From assembly GCF_900184815.1 (NCBI RefSeq), contig NZ_FXXQ01000010.1, forward strand, positions 62,001 to 126,000: DNA of 64,000 bases, given 5' to 3'. Made by a program: the position numbers and the translations under genes. The DNA comes from Boseongicola aestuarii. Lineage in GTDB: Bacteria > Pseudomonadota > Alphaproteobacteria > Rhodobacterales > Rhodobacteraceae. Shown here piece after piece: positions 54,833 through 62,847 of the stretch (its first letter is position 1; every line of letters starts with the position of its first letter). The notes under the pieces are model-generated. The model ran no database searches, was not told the DNA's origin, and saw nothing but the letters and a program-made list of their open reading frames with translations.

Positions 54833-55375
54833 CTAAGCGGCGCGCCATTCCCCCGGTGCCAGCCCATCAACCGAACACGCGCCCACGCGCCAGCGCACCA
54901 GGCGCAACGTCGGAAAACCGATATGTGCCGTCATTCGTCTTACTTGTCGGTTGCGACCCTCGGAAATAGCAACTTCCAGCCAGGTGTCTGGAATGGACTT
55001 GCGAAAGCGAACAGGGGGATCACGCTCCCACAGACGGGGCGGGTCGATCAATCGCACTTTCGCAGGCCGCGTCCTCCCGTCCTTCAGCACAACACCTTTT
55101 CGCAACGGCTCGAGGTCAGCTTCACCAGGATCGCCTTCGACCTGCACAAGATACACCTTCTCCGTTTTGGCCTTGGGACTGGAAATCCGCGCCTGCAACC
55201 GACCATCATCGGTCAAGACCAGAAGCCCCTCGCTGTCGCGATCCAGCCGCCCCGCCGCATAGACACCGGGAGGCAGCCCAAAACCTGACAGGGTCGCGCG
55301 CTCGGTCGGGAACTTGGCATCCGTGAATTGCGAAAGAACCCCAAAAGGTTTGTTGAAAAGGATCAGACCGGCCAT
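54833..55375 (-). CDS. 23S rRNA pseudouridine synthase, RluE/RsuA type
   Basis: The 180-residue protein lacks an S4 domain and begins directly with [16 protein letters not shown]. The catalytic aspartate lies in [58 protein letters not shown] and [15 protein letters not shown] complete the RluE-like pattern. RluE makes pseudouridine in 23S rRNA domain V. The exact target here cannot be fixed between RluE- and RluB/F-like enzymes. It converges with the small secreted protein gene. Confidence 0.9.
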   Translation of the reverse strand: MAGLILFNKPFGVLSQFTDAKFPTERATLSGFGLPPGVYAAGRLDRDSEGLLVLTDDGRLQARISSPKAKTEKVYLVQVEGDPGEADLEPLRKGVVLKDGRTRPAKVRLIDPPRLWERDPPVRFRKSIPDTWLEVAISEGRNRQVRRMTAHIGFPTLRLVRWRVGACSVDGLAPGEWRAA

Positions 55376-55407
55376 GCCCTTGGGCTATCGTCAATGAAAC
55401 CCGACAA

Positions 55408-56364
55408 TCAAGCGCGTTTCACAACTACCTCATAGCCGGGTTCTTCCGGCTCATCATCCACCATCTCGGCGGGAAAGCCCGGTGCCGTGATATCCAGTCC
55501 CGTCGCTTCTTCCAGCCTGCGGATAATGTCGTCCGATTGCGCCCGCGCGCCATAGCGTGCCTGACCGTCTTTGAATATCTCGATCAGCAGGGGTGAAATT
55601 TCCAAAGGCACGCCTTCTTCTTCGGCAATTTTCTGGAACAAACCGATGTCCTTCAGCACCAGGTCCATCGTGAAATCGATCGTCCGCGAGCCATTCAGGA
55701 TCACCTGACTTTCCGTCTCATGCACGAAGGACGTGCCGGACGAGATACGGATCGCCTCATAAGTCGTCGCAAGGTCCAAACCCGCCGCCTTCATCGTCAC
55801 CATTGCCTCGCAAACCGTCAAAAGGTTCGCGGTGGCCAGATAGTTCGTCATCACCTTCAACGTCGAGGCGGACCCGATAGGCCCCGTGTGCAAGACCCGT
55901 CGCCCCAGTGTGGTCAGGATCGGCAGCATCCGTTCGAACGTCTCGCGATCGCAGCCTGCGAAGATCGAGATATTCCCCGTGGCCGCGCGATGACAGCCCC
56001 CCGACACAGGACACTCGATTGCCGCCGCGCCCTTGGCCTGAACCAGTTTGGCAAGCCGCGCCATTTCATCCGCATCGGTGGTCGACATCTCGGCCCAGAT
56101 CTTGCCGGGAACCATCGCTTCAAGGATCCCCTTATCGCCTTCCATCACGGCCGAACAAGCGGCGGGCGAGGGCAGACAGGTCACCACCAGGTCCACGGCT
56201 TTGGTCAATTCAGCGGCACTTTCGGCCCAATGTGCACCCTTTGCCAGGAACGGCTCCGCCAGCGTCGGGTCCAGATCGCGCACCGTCAAATCGAACCCGT
56301 TGCGCAACAGACTTCCCGCAAGCTTGCCGCCCACGTTTCCCAAACCAATAAACCCGACCTTCAT
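55408..56364 (-). CDS. NAD(P)-dependent beta-hydroxyacid dehydrogenase
   Basis: This 318-residue member of the 3-hydroxyisobutyrate dehydrogenase family has the Rossmann motif VGFIGLGNVGGKLAGSLLRN. The family segment ECPVSGGCHRAATGNISIFA follows, then the catalytic-lysine region GSASTLKVMTNYLATANLLT (K near residue 172). The N-terminal RDLDP suggests discrimination by an Asp-like residue typical of NAD(H) use, but this is not certain. It may act on 3-hydroxyisobutyrate, tartronate semialdehyde or a similar short hydroxyacid. Confidence 0.9.
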   Translation of the reverse strand: MKVGFIGLGNVGGKLAGSLLRNGFDLTVRDLDPTLAEPFLAKGAHWAESAAELTKAVDLVVTCLPSPAACSAVMEGDKGILEAMVPGKIWAEMSTTDADEMARLAKLVQAKGAAAIECPVSGGCHRAATGNISIFAGCDRETFERMLPILTTLGRRVLHTGPIGSASTLKVMTNYLATANLLTVCEAMVTMKAAGLDLATTYEAIRISSGTSFVHETESQVILNGSRTIDFTMDLVLKDIGLFQKIAEEEGVPLEISPLLIEIFKDGQARYGARAQSDDIIRRLEEATGLDITAPGFPAEMVDDEPEEPGYEVVVKRA

Positions 56365-56623
56365 TCACATAATCCCCAAAATGAGCGTTTCCTGCACGAT
56401 TGTCCCAGCAGCCGCCGTCAATCGCGCCCGTTTGCGGCACGGCACCGCTTGTTGCGACGCTTTCCGGACAATGCATATTAAATGAAAACCAAAGGGCGCG
56501 TTCCGATTTTGTATTTGGTGTGTCAGTGCAATCCGGCTAAAACATTCCGATTCTTATACCTTTTTTGAGAAGTCCTTTGCGATCTATGTGTGATATTCCA
56601 CCCGTGCGAGCGGCCCATTGACC

Positions 56624-57607
56624 ATGCCGGCCCTGGCATCGGATGTGTTACCTCAAGGGGATCCGGCCCTATTGAATCGCGTCGCGTGGCGCTGTCGCTG
56701 GTCCTCGCGCGAAAAAAGCGAAGCCTATGCCAAAGCGGCGCTCAGGACGGCCTGCGAAGCCCCCGGCGAAACCATGAAAGTCCCGCGGGGGTTTGCATAT
56801 CTCACTCTGGCATGGCAGGCGAAATGGCGCGGCGAAATCGATGCCTCGATGGCTTATTGCCTCGATTGTGAAAACTGCCTGAGCGAAATCCATCACCCCG
56901 AGTCACGTGCTCATGGCTACTCGATCCTCGGCGTCCTCCATTACTCTCGCAATCGCCTCGATCTTGCCGCAAGCGCCGTTAAACGTGGTCTTGGGCTGGT
57001 CAATCCCGATGAGCACATCGAAGCCTACATCGACCTTCTGACGACCAGAGCGACAATTCAGCGATACAAGGGCGACAGTGCGCGGTCCGGTCTTACTCTT
57101 GGCCTCGCCCGCGACCTTGCCACTGGTCAGGAACTGGCGCGAGTCGAACATAATATCGCCCGCGGCATGATGCGCGACGACGTGGTCGAAAAGGGATTGC
57201 AACACGCGAAAACTTCGCTTGAGCTATGCCATAAACACGCCAATCGCGTGGTTTTGCCCTATGCACAAGAAGTGCTCGGGGCCTGTCAGATGGCGCTTGG
57301 TGACTTCACGGCAGCCGAAAACGCCTTCACGGACGGCCTCGGTATTGCAATCGAAGATCGCGATTTTCGAGCCCAGTGCCAAATCATTCAACGCCACGCC
57401 GCGCTTGAACACGCGCGACACGACCTTGAACGCGCCCGTGACCTCAATCGGTTCGGCGCACAGATCGCCAAGGAAATGGGCTACGATCTCTGGAGCCGCG
57501 ATTTCGCGCTCGCTCTGGCGGGGGTCTATGAAGACCTTGGCGATTTCCGAAAATCGCTTGATGAACACAAACGCGCATGGCGTTTCGAAAAAGCGCGCCG
57601 GACTTGA
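56624..57607 (+). CDS. TPR-like helical repeat protein
   Basis: The 327-residue product (start ATG 56624; TTG 56618 is an alternative) is nearly all alpha-helical. Repeating units are seen such as HGYSILGVLHYSRNRLDLAA, IQRYKGDSARSGLTLGLARD, EVLGACQMALGDFTAAENAF and GVYEDLGDFRKSLDEHKRAW, the last with the TPR signature spacing. No signal peptide or membrane segment is present. A protein-protein contact role is likely; the partner is unknown. It ends near the decayed tungstate ATPase tail. Confidence 0.68.
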   Translation: MPALASDVLPQGDPALLNRVAWRCRWSSREKSEAYAKAALRTACEAPGETMKVPRGFAYLTLAWQAKWRGEIDASMAYCLDCENCLSEIHHPESRAHGYSILGVLHYSRNRLDLAASAVKRGLGLVNPDEHIEAYIDLLTTRATIQRYKGDSARSGLTLGLARDLATGQELARVEHNIARGMMRDDVVEKGLQHAKTSLELCHKHANRVVLPYAQEVLGACQMALGDFTAAENAFTDGLGIAIEDRDFRAQCQIIQRHAALEHARHDLERARDLNRFGAQIAKEMGYDLWSRDFALALAGVYEDLGDFRKSLDEHKRAWRFEKARRT

Positions 57608-57671
57608 CGTCGCAATAGCCTTTCGGCCCATTCATTCCGTGGCAGGCGAAACCCTCCAATCGCCCCGGACC

Positions 57672-57848
57672 CAAGACACAAAACTTGTCATGGCCACCCA
57701 TGATCTTGGGCGGGCCCGCCTGATTGCCGCCCATGCCAACTTTCTGTTAAACGGAAAAAACGTCGAATCCGCGGCTGCTGCCGACTTCTCTGCTGTCCCC
57801 GAGACTGCCGCGGCCCAGGCCTTTCTGAAAGGAGACATCGTCGAATGA
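57672..57848 (+). pseudogene. C-terminal remnant of an ABC ATPase (TupC-like)
   Basis: In frame with the upstream open frame, the sequence TQDTKLVMATHDLGRARLIA, then AHANFLLNGKNVESAAAADF and AAQAFLKGDIVE is the end of a tungstate/anion ABC ATPase: the H-loop (MATHDLG) is present, and the terminal FLKGDI is typical of TupC. Walker A, signature and Walker B are absent; upstream the frame runs through the TPR gene's sequence without homology. Its stop overlaps the start of tupA (GAATGATCG), as in a normal operon. So about 60 codons of a deleted ATPase survive, perhaps because they carry the tupA start region. Confidence 0.7.
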
Positions 57849-58645
57849 TCGCTCGCTTGATCGCCGTGCTCACGGCCTGTTGCATCGCCCTTACGGCACA
57901 GGCCGAGCCCCTGCGGCTCGCAGTCACGACGTCGTTTCAGAACTCCGGCCTCAGTGACGTCCTGTTGCCCGAAATCGCCGCCGACACCGGCCTGGACGTC
58001 CAGCTTCTGGTGGTCGGCACAGGACAGGCGATCCGCCTGGGCGAAGCTGGAGATGTCGATGCCATCCTCGTCCACGCCCGCGCCGCCGAAGAGGCATTCG
58101 TCGCTCAGGGCTACGCCACACACCGGCGCGAGATCATGTTCAACGACTTCGTCATTCTTGGGCCGACCGACGATCCGGCCCATGTCAAATCCGCCTCCAC
58201 CGCCGCCGAGGCCCTCTCAAGCATCGCCGAAGCCCAAGCGCTATTCGCCAGTCGCGGTGACGACAGCGGCACCCACAAACGCGAGCTGGCCCTCTGGGAA
58301 CAAGCCAATATCACCCCCATGCAGTCATGGTACCGCGCTCTCGGTTCCGGCATGGGTGCTACGCTCAATACCGCCGTCGCGATGCAGGCCTACACGCTCA
58401 GTGATCGCGCAAGCTGGCTGAATTTCGGCAACAAGGACGGTCTCGCAATCCAGTTCTCCGGAGACGACGCGCTTCAGAACCAATACGCCTATCTGCCCAT
58501 AAACCCCGCGCGCCACGGCCATGTAAACCACAGCGGCGCGCGCGCGCTTGAGGACTGGTTGGTCTCTCCAAAAGGCCAAGCCCTTATCGGTACCTATGAA
58601 ATCGCCGGCGAAACGCTTTTCACGCCAAACGCAAAGGACCGCTGA
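57845..58645 (+). CDS. tupA: Tungstate-type ABC transporter substrate-binding protein
   Basis: The 266-residue protein has the signal peptide MIARLIAVLTACCIALTAQA and the TupA fold: LRLAVTTSFQNSGLSDVLLP, VGTGQAIRLGEAGDVDAILV, HRREIMFNDFVILGP and FASRGDDSGTHKRELALW. The oxyanion-binding TTS, GTG-A and GDDSGT segments are all intact. It should bind tungstate (or molybdate) in the periplasm. The ATPase in front of it is a remnant and no permease is seen, so transport would need parts encoded elsewhere. Confidence 0.88.
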   Translation: MIARLIAVLTACCIALTAQAEPLRLAVTTSFQNSGLSDVLLPEIAADTGLDVQLLVVGTGQAIRLGEAGDVDAILVHARAAEEAFVAQGYATHRREIMFNDFVILGPTDDPAHVKSASTAAEALSSIAEAQALFASRGDDSGTHKRELALWEQANITPMQSWYRALGSGMGATLNTAVAMQAYTLSDRASWLNFGNKDGLAIQFSGDDALQNQYAYLPINPARHGHVNHSGARALEDWLVSPKGQALIGTYEIAGETLFTPNAKDR

Positions 58646-58646
58646 C

Positions 58647-58829
58647 ATGGAGCAATATCTCGGGGTCGCTCTGCTGTTTGCCTGGGCGGTCAACATCTGG
58701 GTCTTCATGGGCGTTTACGACACGCGCCCCGGACTTTCCCGACTGGCGCTCTGGGCGGTGGTTCTGCTGATCCCGGTCCTTGGCTTTGTGGCGTGGTATC
58801 TTGTCGGCCCACGCCCCGCACGCCGCTAG
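58647..58829 (+). CDS. PLDc_N-like two-span membrane protein, 60 residues
   Basis: The short product MEQYLGVALLFAWAVNIWVF followed by MGVYDTRPGLSRLALWAVVL and LIPVLGFVAWYLVGPRPARR has two membrane helices and the P-LG---WY--GPR ending of the PLDc_N domain, the N-terminal membrane piece of phospholipase D nucleases found alone in many bacteria. It starts one base after the tupA stop and ends in a four-base overlap with the convergent tonB gene. Its role is unknown. Confidence 0.8.
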   Translation: MEQYLGVALLFAWAVNIWVFMGVYDTRPGLSRLALWAVVLLIPVLGFVAWYLVGPRPARR

Positions 58830-59749
58830 CGCGAGAAATTCACCCATTGCGCGAAAGCATATCGCGCACGTTGCAACCCGTCCGGAGCAGGTGGGAAGGG
58901 TGCTGCGGCCTCCGCCGCGCGTAGGGCCGCCGTGTCAAACGCCGCAACACCGCTTGAGCGATCGATGCGCACGCCGCCCAAGCGCCCATCCGCCAGAATA
59001 TCCATCTGCAAACGCACGCGGCCCTCGCCACGCGCGCCGCGCGGATAACTCTGATGCCGCGCAATCCGACTCTGGATCTTGCTCGCCCAGGCGGCCTGCG
59101 CCGCCTGCCACGCCGCCGGAGAAAGCGTCGCCACAACTTGTGTGGCACCAAGGTTTCCCGCGCTGACCCCGCCCCCAGTGCCCCGCGCCACAATCGCGGC
59201 CGTCGGTGCCGTTTCGCGACGAACGGGCCGGGCGATCGGGCGTGGCGTTGTCAGGGCTGCGGTCACAGCCTCCTCCGGCGCTTCAAATGCGGGGGCAGAT
59301 GGCGGTGCCTCTGGCATCGCCGGAGCAATCACCCGCGCAATTTCAATGTCACGCCCCGCATCCGGTTCGCGCGGGGCAGGGACCTGAACCGCAGCCAACA
59401 CCGGACTACGTGCGGCGGAAACCACCGGCGCCGTCAAAATCTGCGGACCCTCTCCCAGCTTTGAAACCGAGACATCGACGGGCGAATCCGACCAGACATT
59501 CACCTTGGTAAACGCTGGCTCGGAAACCGGTGCCTCAGGCGACTGGCTGACCTGTGACACCTCCGGCACGGCCTCCCACTCTGCAACCAGATCGGCAACG
59601 CCGGGTGATGCCGCCTGCAAGCTCAGCGCGGCGCGCCCCTCAGCGCCAGTACCTTCAAATCCACCCGTTGCCGCGAAATACCCAAAGCCCGCCACATGCA
59701 CGCCCGCCGCCAGTCCGAACGCCACAAGGAAATCCAGCCGCCCCATCAT
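58826..59749 (-). CDS. TonB-family energy transducer
   Basis: The 307-residue protein has an N-terminal membrane anchor (MMGRLDFLVAFGLAAGVHVA) and a long Pro/Ala/Glu-rich periplasmic stretch. The C-terminal TonB box-binding domain contains SRIARHQSYPRGARGEGRVR, LQMDILADGRLGGVRIDRSS and AALRAAEAAAPFPPAPDGL. It would couple the proton motive force to an outer-membrane receptor. It overlaps btuF by four bases and is the last gene of the btuC-btuD-btuF-tonB operon, which suggests a TonB dedicated to cobalamin uptake. No BtuB receptor is in the window. Confidence 0.87.
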   Translation of the reverse strand: MMGRLDFLVAFGLAAGVHVAGFGYFAATGGFEGTGAEGRAALSLQAASPGVADLVAEWEAVPEVSQVSQSPEAPVSEPAFTKVNVWSDSPVDVSVSKLGEGPQILTAPVVSAARSPVLAAVQVPAPREPDAGRDIEIARVIAPAMPEAPPSAPAFEAPEEAVTAALTTPRPIARPVRRETAPTAAIVARGTGGGVSAGNLGATQVVATLSPAAWQAAQAAWASKIQSRIARHQSYPRGARGEGRVRLQMDILADGRLGGVRIDRSSGVAAFDTAALRAAEAAAPFPPAPDGLQRARYAFAQWVNFSR

Positions 59750-60546
59750 GCCACGGCCTCCATCGCGTCCGCAGTTTCCCGGATAGCCACCGCAATCGCT
59801 GCCAAACCGTCACTCAAAGCCGCAGGCCCAGGCGCCAGCACCAGAGGCGACTTCACCTCAACAATCCGACCCCGTGCAACAGCCGGAATATCCGCCCAAC
59901 CGGGGCGTGCGGCGATCTTCTCGGGGCGCACCTTCTTGCCGCACCAACTGGCGATAATCAGATCGGGACGCGCCGCGATCACCTGCGTCCCATCAAGGAT
60001 CCGCCCCTTCGCCCCTTGCGAGGTCGCCCGATCCGCAAACACATCCACTCCGCCCGCAATCTCGATCAACTCCGACGCCCAGGCGATCCCAGCAATCGGC
60101 GGCTCATCCCATTCCTCAAAGTAGACCCGAGGCCGCAGTCGCCCCTCGGCAGCGCGCCGGACCCCATCAATATTTGTGCGCAATTCATCATTCAAAGCCT
60201 GGGCTTCAGGCCCCCGGCCAACCAATGCCCCCAGCATCGAGATCATCTCGAAAATGCCCGGGACCGAGCGTTGGTTGAACGCATGCACCGCCACGCCCGC
60301 CCGGATCAGGTCCGCAGCAATGTCGGCCTGCAAATCTGAAAAGGTCAGCACCAAATCCGGTTCCAGCGCCAGGATTTTCGGCACATCTGCCGAGGTGAAC
60401 GCCCCGACCCGAGGCTTCTCGCGCCGCACGCGGGCGGGTCGTACGGCATAGCCGGTCACCCCGACAATGCGATCTTCAGCGCCCAGAAGATAAAGCGTCT
60501 CAACCGTCTCCTCGGTCAGACAAACGATGCGCTGCGGCCCCATCAT
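59746..60546 (-). CDS. btuF: Cobalamin ABC transporter binding protein, BtuF-like, without visible signal peptide
   Basis: From ATG 60546, which overlaps the btuD stop (ATGA), the protein has 266 residues. It begins MMGPQRIVCLTEETVETLYL directly on the first strand of the helical-backbone binding fold. VPKILALEPDLVLTFSDLQA, HAFNQRSVPGIFEMISMLGA and VYFEEWDEPPIAGIAWASEL follow. This is the BtuF/FhuD class. No Sec, Tat or lipoprotein signal is seen; a start 16 codons upstream adds only polar residues. The context behind a B12 riboswitch supports cobalamin (or cobinamide) as ligand. Confidence 0.85.
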   Translation of the reverse strand: MMGPQRIVCLTEETVETLYLLGAEDRIVGVTGYAVRPARVRREKPRVGAFTSADVPKILALEPDLVLTFSDLQADIAADLIRAGVAVHAFNQRSVPGIFEMISMLGALVGRGPEAQALNDELRTNIDGVRRAAEGRLRPRVYFEEWDEPPIAGIAWASELIEIAGGVDVFADRATSQGAKGRILDGTQVIAARPDLIIASWCGKKVRPEKIAARPGWADIPAVARGRIVEVKSPLVLAPGPAALSDGLAAIAVAIRETADAMEAVA

Positions 60547-61298
60547 GCCGCGCCCTCCAAGGCATTGGTCACGTGGAACGCGTCGCCATCCCAACGTCCA
60601 GAGACCTGAAACACGTCCCGCAGCAAATCCTCGCGCAGCACCTCACGAGGCGCACCATCCGCCACCAACCGGCCGCGATGGATCATCACCAACCGCGAGC
60701 AATGCCGCGCCGCCAATCCCAGATCATGCATCGATACCAGCACCGACTTGCCCTGCGATGCCAAGGTCAGAAAGACCTGCATCAGGCTGAACTGATGAGC
60801 CGGATCGAGACCAGCGACAGGCTCATCCGCCACAATCAAAGGCGTTTCCTGCGCCAGGACCCGCGCAATCAGAACACGCGCCTGCTCACCGCCCGACAAT
60901 GCCGTCGCATCGCGCTGCGCGAAGTCCGTCAACCCCATCTGCGCCAACGCCCGCGCGACCGCAGCATGATCCGCCTCCGACAACTTCCGACCGCCTGCCA
61001 GATAAGGTGACCGCCCAAGTCCGACCAAAGTTTCGACGGTGACAGGCCATGCAATCTCGCGCGCTTGCGGCAACCAAGCCGCCGCCTTTGCGCGGTCACG
61101 CGCGGGCAGGGCGGTCAGAGACGACATCCCCGACGCCGTCAAAAGCCCCAGAGCGCCCCGCATAAGTGTCGTCTTGCCCGCTCCATTTGGCCCGATCAGC
61201 CCAACGACCTCGCTCGGGCCAATCTCTAAAGATACGCCGTCTACCACCAGACTCCCGCCCCGCAGCACCGTCAAACCCTCCAGCGTCAAAAGGCTCAT
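60543..61298 (-). CDS. btuD: Cobalamin ABC transporter ATP-binding protein
   Basis: The 251-residue ATPase has Walker A GLIGPNGAGKTTLMRG, Q-loop AAWLPQAREIAW, signature LSGGEQARVLIARVLAQ, Walker B PLIVADEPVAGLDPAHQ and the switch histidine in SMHDLGLA. This is the FepC/BtuD class, which works with FecCD-type permeases. It overlaps btuC and btuF by four bases each. Confidence 0.92.
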   Translation of the reverse strand: MSLLTLEGLTVLRGGSLVVDGVSLEIGPSEVVGLIGPNGAGKTTLMRGALGLLTASGMSSLTALPARDRAKAAAWLPQAREIAWPVTVETLVGLGRSPYLAGGRKLSEADHAAVARALAQMGLTDFAQRDATALSGGEQARVLIARVLAQETPLIVADEPVAGLDPAHQFSLMQVFLTLASQGKSVLVSMHDLGLAARHCSRLVMIHRGRLVADGAPREVLREDLLRDVFQVSGRWDGDAFHVTNALEGAA

Positions 61299-62326
61299 AC
61301 CCCAGCCCTCCGCGTGCGGAATATCAAGTGCAAAAACACCGGCGCGCCGATGAACGCTGTCAAAACGCCAAGCTTCAGGTCCCGGTCCGGCAGCAATCCC
61401 TGGGCTGCACTATCCGCCAACAGAACCATCGCGGCGCCGCCCAAGGCCGAAGCAGGCAGCAAACGCGACGGCAGCCCGCCCGTCAGAGGGCGCAGGATAT
61501 GCGGCACGACCAAACCGACGAACCCGATCGCACCCGTCACAGCCGTCGCGGCCCCCACCGCCAATGCCGTTCCCGCAACGACCATCAACCGAAGGCGCGC
61601 AATACGAACCCCCAAGGCCTCCGCGGCGTCCTCGCCCAAGGTCAGGGCGTCCAAACCGCGTCCGGTCAAAAACAATACCCCGCCACCCAATGCGATCAGC
61701 GGAGCCGCCAACCAGACATGCGTCCAGCTTCGATCCGCCAGAGACCCCATCAGCCAGAACACGATCTCGCTCGCCGCGAAGGGGTTTGGCGACAAATTCA
61801 AAACCAACGACGTTCCTGCCGCCGCCAAAGCCGAAATTGCAATCCCCGCGAGGATCAACACCAATGACGTCCCCCGAGGCCCCGCCAACAACAGCAGCAA
61901 ACCAACCGCGATACCGGCACCCACCAAAGCAAACAAAGGCAACGCCAAAGCAAACGCCGCCGCCAATCCGGTTTGCAATGCAATCACCGCTCCCAATGCC
62001 GCCGTCGCCGAAACGCCGATCAACCCCGGCTCGGCCAGCGGATTGCGCAGCAATCCCTGCATCGCGGCCCCTGAAAGCCCCAAAGCCGCCCCGACAAATG
62101 CCCCCAGTACCGCGCGGGGCAGGCGAATCTCGCGCATCACGACGGTCTCAGGACCTGCACTGTCGAAAAACAGCGCCGACAAAGCCCGTGATGCAGTCAT
62201 CCCCGAAGGCCCGGTGATCAGCGATATCGCGAACGCAAAAACCACCAGAGCGCAAAGGCCCGACACCACAATAAAGCCCCCCGCATTCCGCGAGGCCCCT
62301 GAACGGCCGGTTGTTTCGTCTGCCAC
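61295..62326 (-). CDS. btuC: Cobalamin ABC transporter permease (FecCD family)
   Basis: From GTG 62326 the product has 343 residues and about ten membrane helices. Family segments are SALFFDSAGPETVVMREIRL, PRAVLGAFVGAALGLSGAAM with QGLLRNPLAEPGLIGVSATA after it, and GAIGFVGLVVPHILRPLTGG. These are the FecCD/BtuC signatures. The frame stays open far upstream into the riboswitch, so the start is uncertain; ATG 62419 is the other candidate, and neither has a clear ribosome site. Control by the upstream cobalamin riboswitch is expected. Confidence 0.9.
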   Translation of the reverse strand: MADETTGRSGASRNAGGFIVVSGLCALVVFAFAISLITGPSGMTASRALSALFFDSAGPETVVMREIRLPRAVLGAFVGAALGLSGAAMQGLLRNPLAEPGLIGVSATAALGAVIALQTGLAAAFALALPLFALVGAGIAVGLLLLLAGPRGTSLVLILAGIAISALAAAGTSLVLNLSPNPFAASEIVFWLMGSLADRSWTHVWLAAPLIALGGGVLFLTGRGLDALTLGEDAAEALGVRIARLRLMVVAGTALAVGAATAVTGAIGFVGLVVPHILRPLTGGLPSRLLPASALGGAAMVLLADSAAQGLLPDRDLKLGVLTAFIGAPVFLHLIFRTRRAGV

Positions 62327-62481
62327 AGCCAAGGCCGACCCCCAAAACGACCCTGTGCCGGGTCGCCACGTCTCTTCCAAATGTCCGAAATGCAAACACA
62401 CCCCGGACGGCGAACTCATGCCACCACGCCGGAGAAACCGTAGTCCGTACACGCGCCCCGCGCCCCGAACTGGGTGAACGC

Positions 62482-62662
62482 CTCGGCAGGTCTCCTGACT
62501 TCGCGGGTCGTAGCTCGGGCCTGCCTTCCCAGACGTTACGTCCAGTGGCGCGCTCAGCCGTCGCTCGCCGCTTACAGTTGCGGGGGCAGTCACGGAATAA
62601 GGCCAAAGCCCGCACCGCGTTCCCTTTTGCCCGGCAGTCACCCGCCGGAACCGAAGCTATCA
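62482..62662 (-). promoter_or_regulatory. Cobalamin (B12) riboswitch
   Basis: Reading the minus strand, GGTTCCGGCGGGTGACTGCC opens the element. It is followed by GGGAACGCGGTGCGGGC, CCGTGACTGCCCCCGCAACT, GTAAGCGG, the GCCACTGG segment (62542-62549) and GGGAAGGCAGGCC. The B12 box GTCAGGAGACCTGCCG closes it near 62482. These are the conserved blocks of the AdoCbl riboswitch in order. It lies 155 bases upstream of the btuC start and should repress the btuCDF-tonB operon when cobalamin is abundant. Confidence 0.96.
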
Positions 62663-62773
62663 ACACTCTGCATGACGGCTTCAGCCCTTCAGAGTCAAGC
62701 CCACGCCCGCCACTCAAGAGGTCATCTGCGACACGTCCTGCAAGAATATCTTTTGCCCGGATCCTTGACTTCT

Positions 62774-62821
62774 TGCGAATTGTTCTCATTTAGTATATGT
62801 GACTGCGAATTATTCTCATTT
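62774..62821 (+). promoter_or_regulatory. Direct-repeat operator upstream of the manganese-type transporter
   Basis: TGCGAATT-TTCTCATTT occurs at 62774-62791 and again at 62804-62821, 18 bases each with one difference (G or A at the gap) and a 30-base period. The A/T-rich core GAATTATTCTCATT resembles Fur-family metal boxes, such as the Mur/MntR sites of alphaproteobacterial manganese transporters. TATATG between the copies may be part of the promoter. Confidence 0.6.
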
Positions 62822-62847
62822 TCAAAACCTGAATACGAGGACGACAC

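Noticed and set aside
61314-62477. Plus-strand frame of 387 codons opposite btuC
   Set aside because: Low-complexity Pro/Ala/Thr-rich translation, antisense to a well-supported permease.
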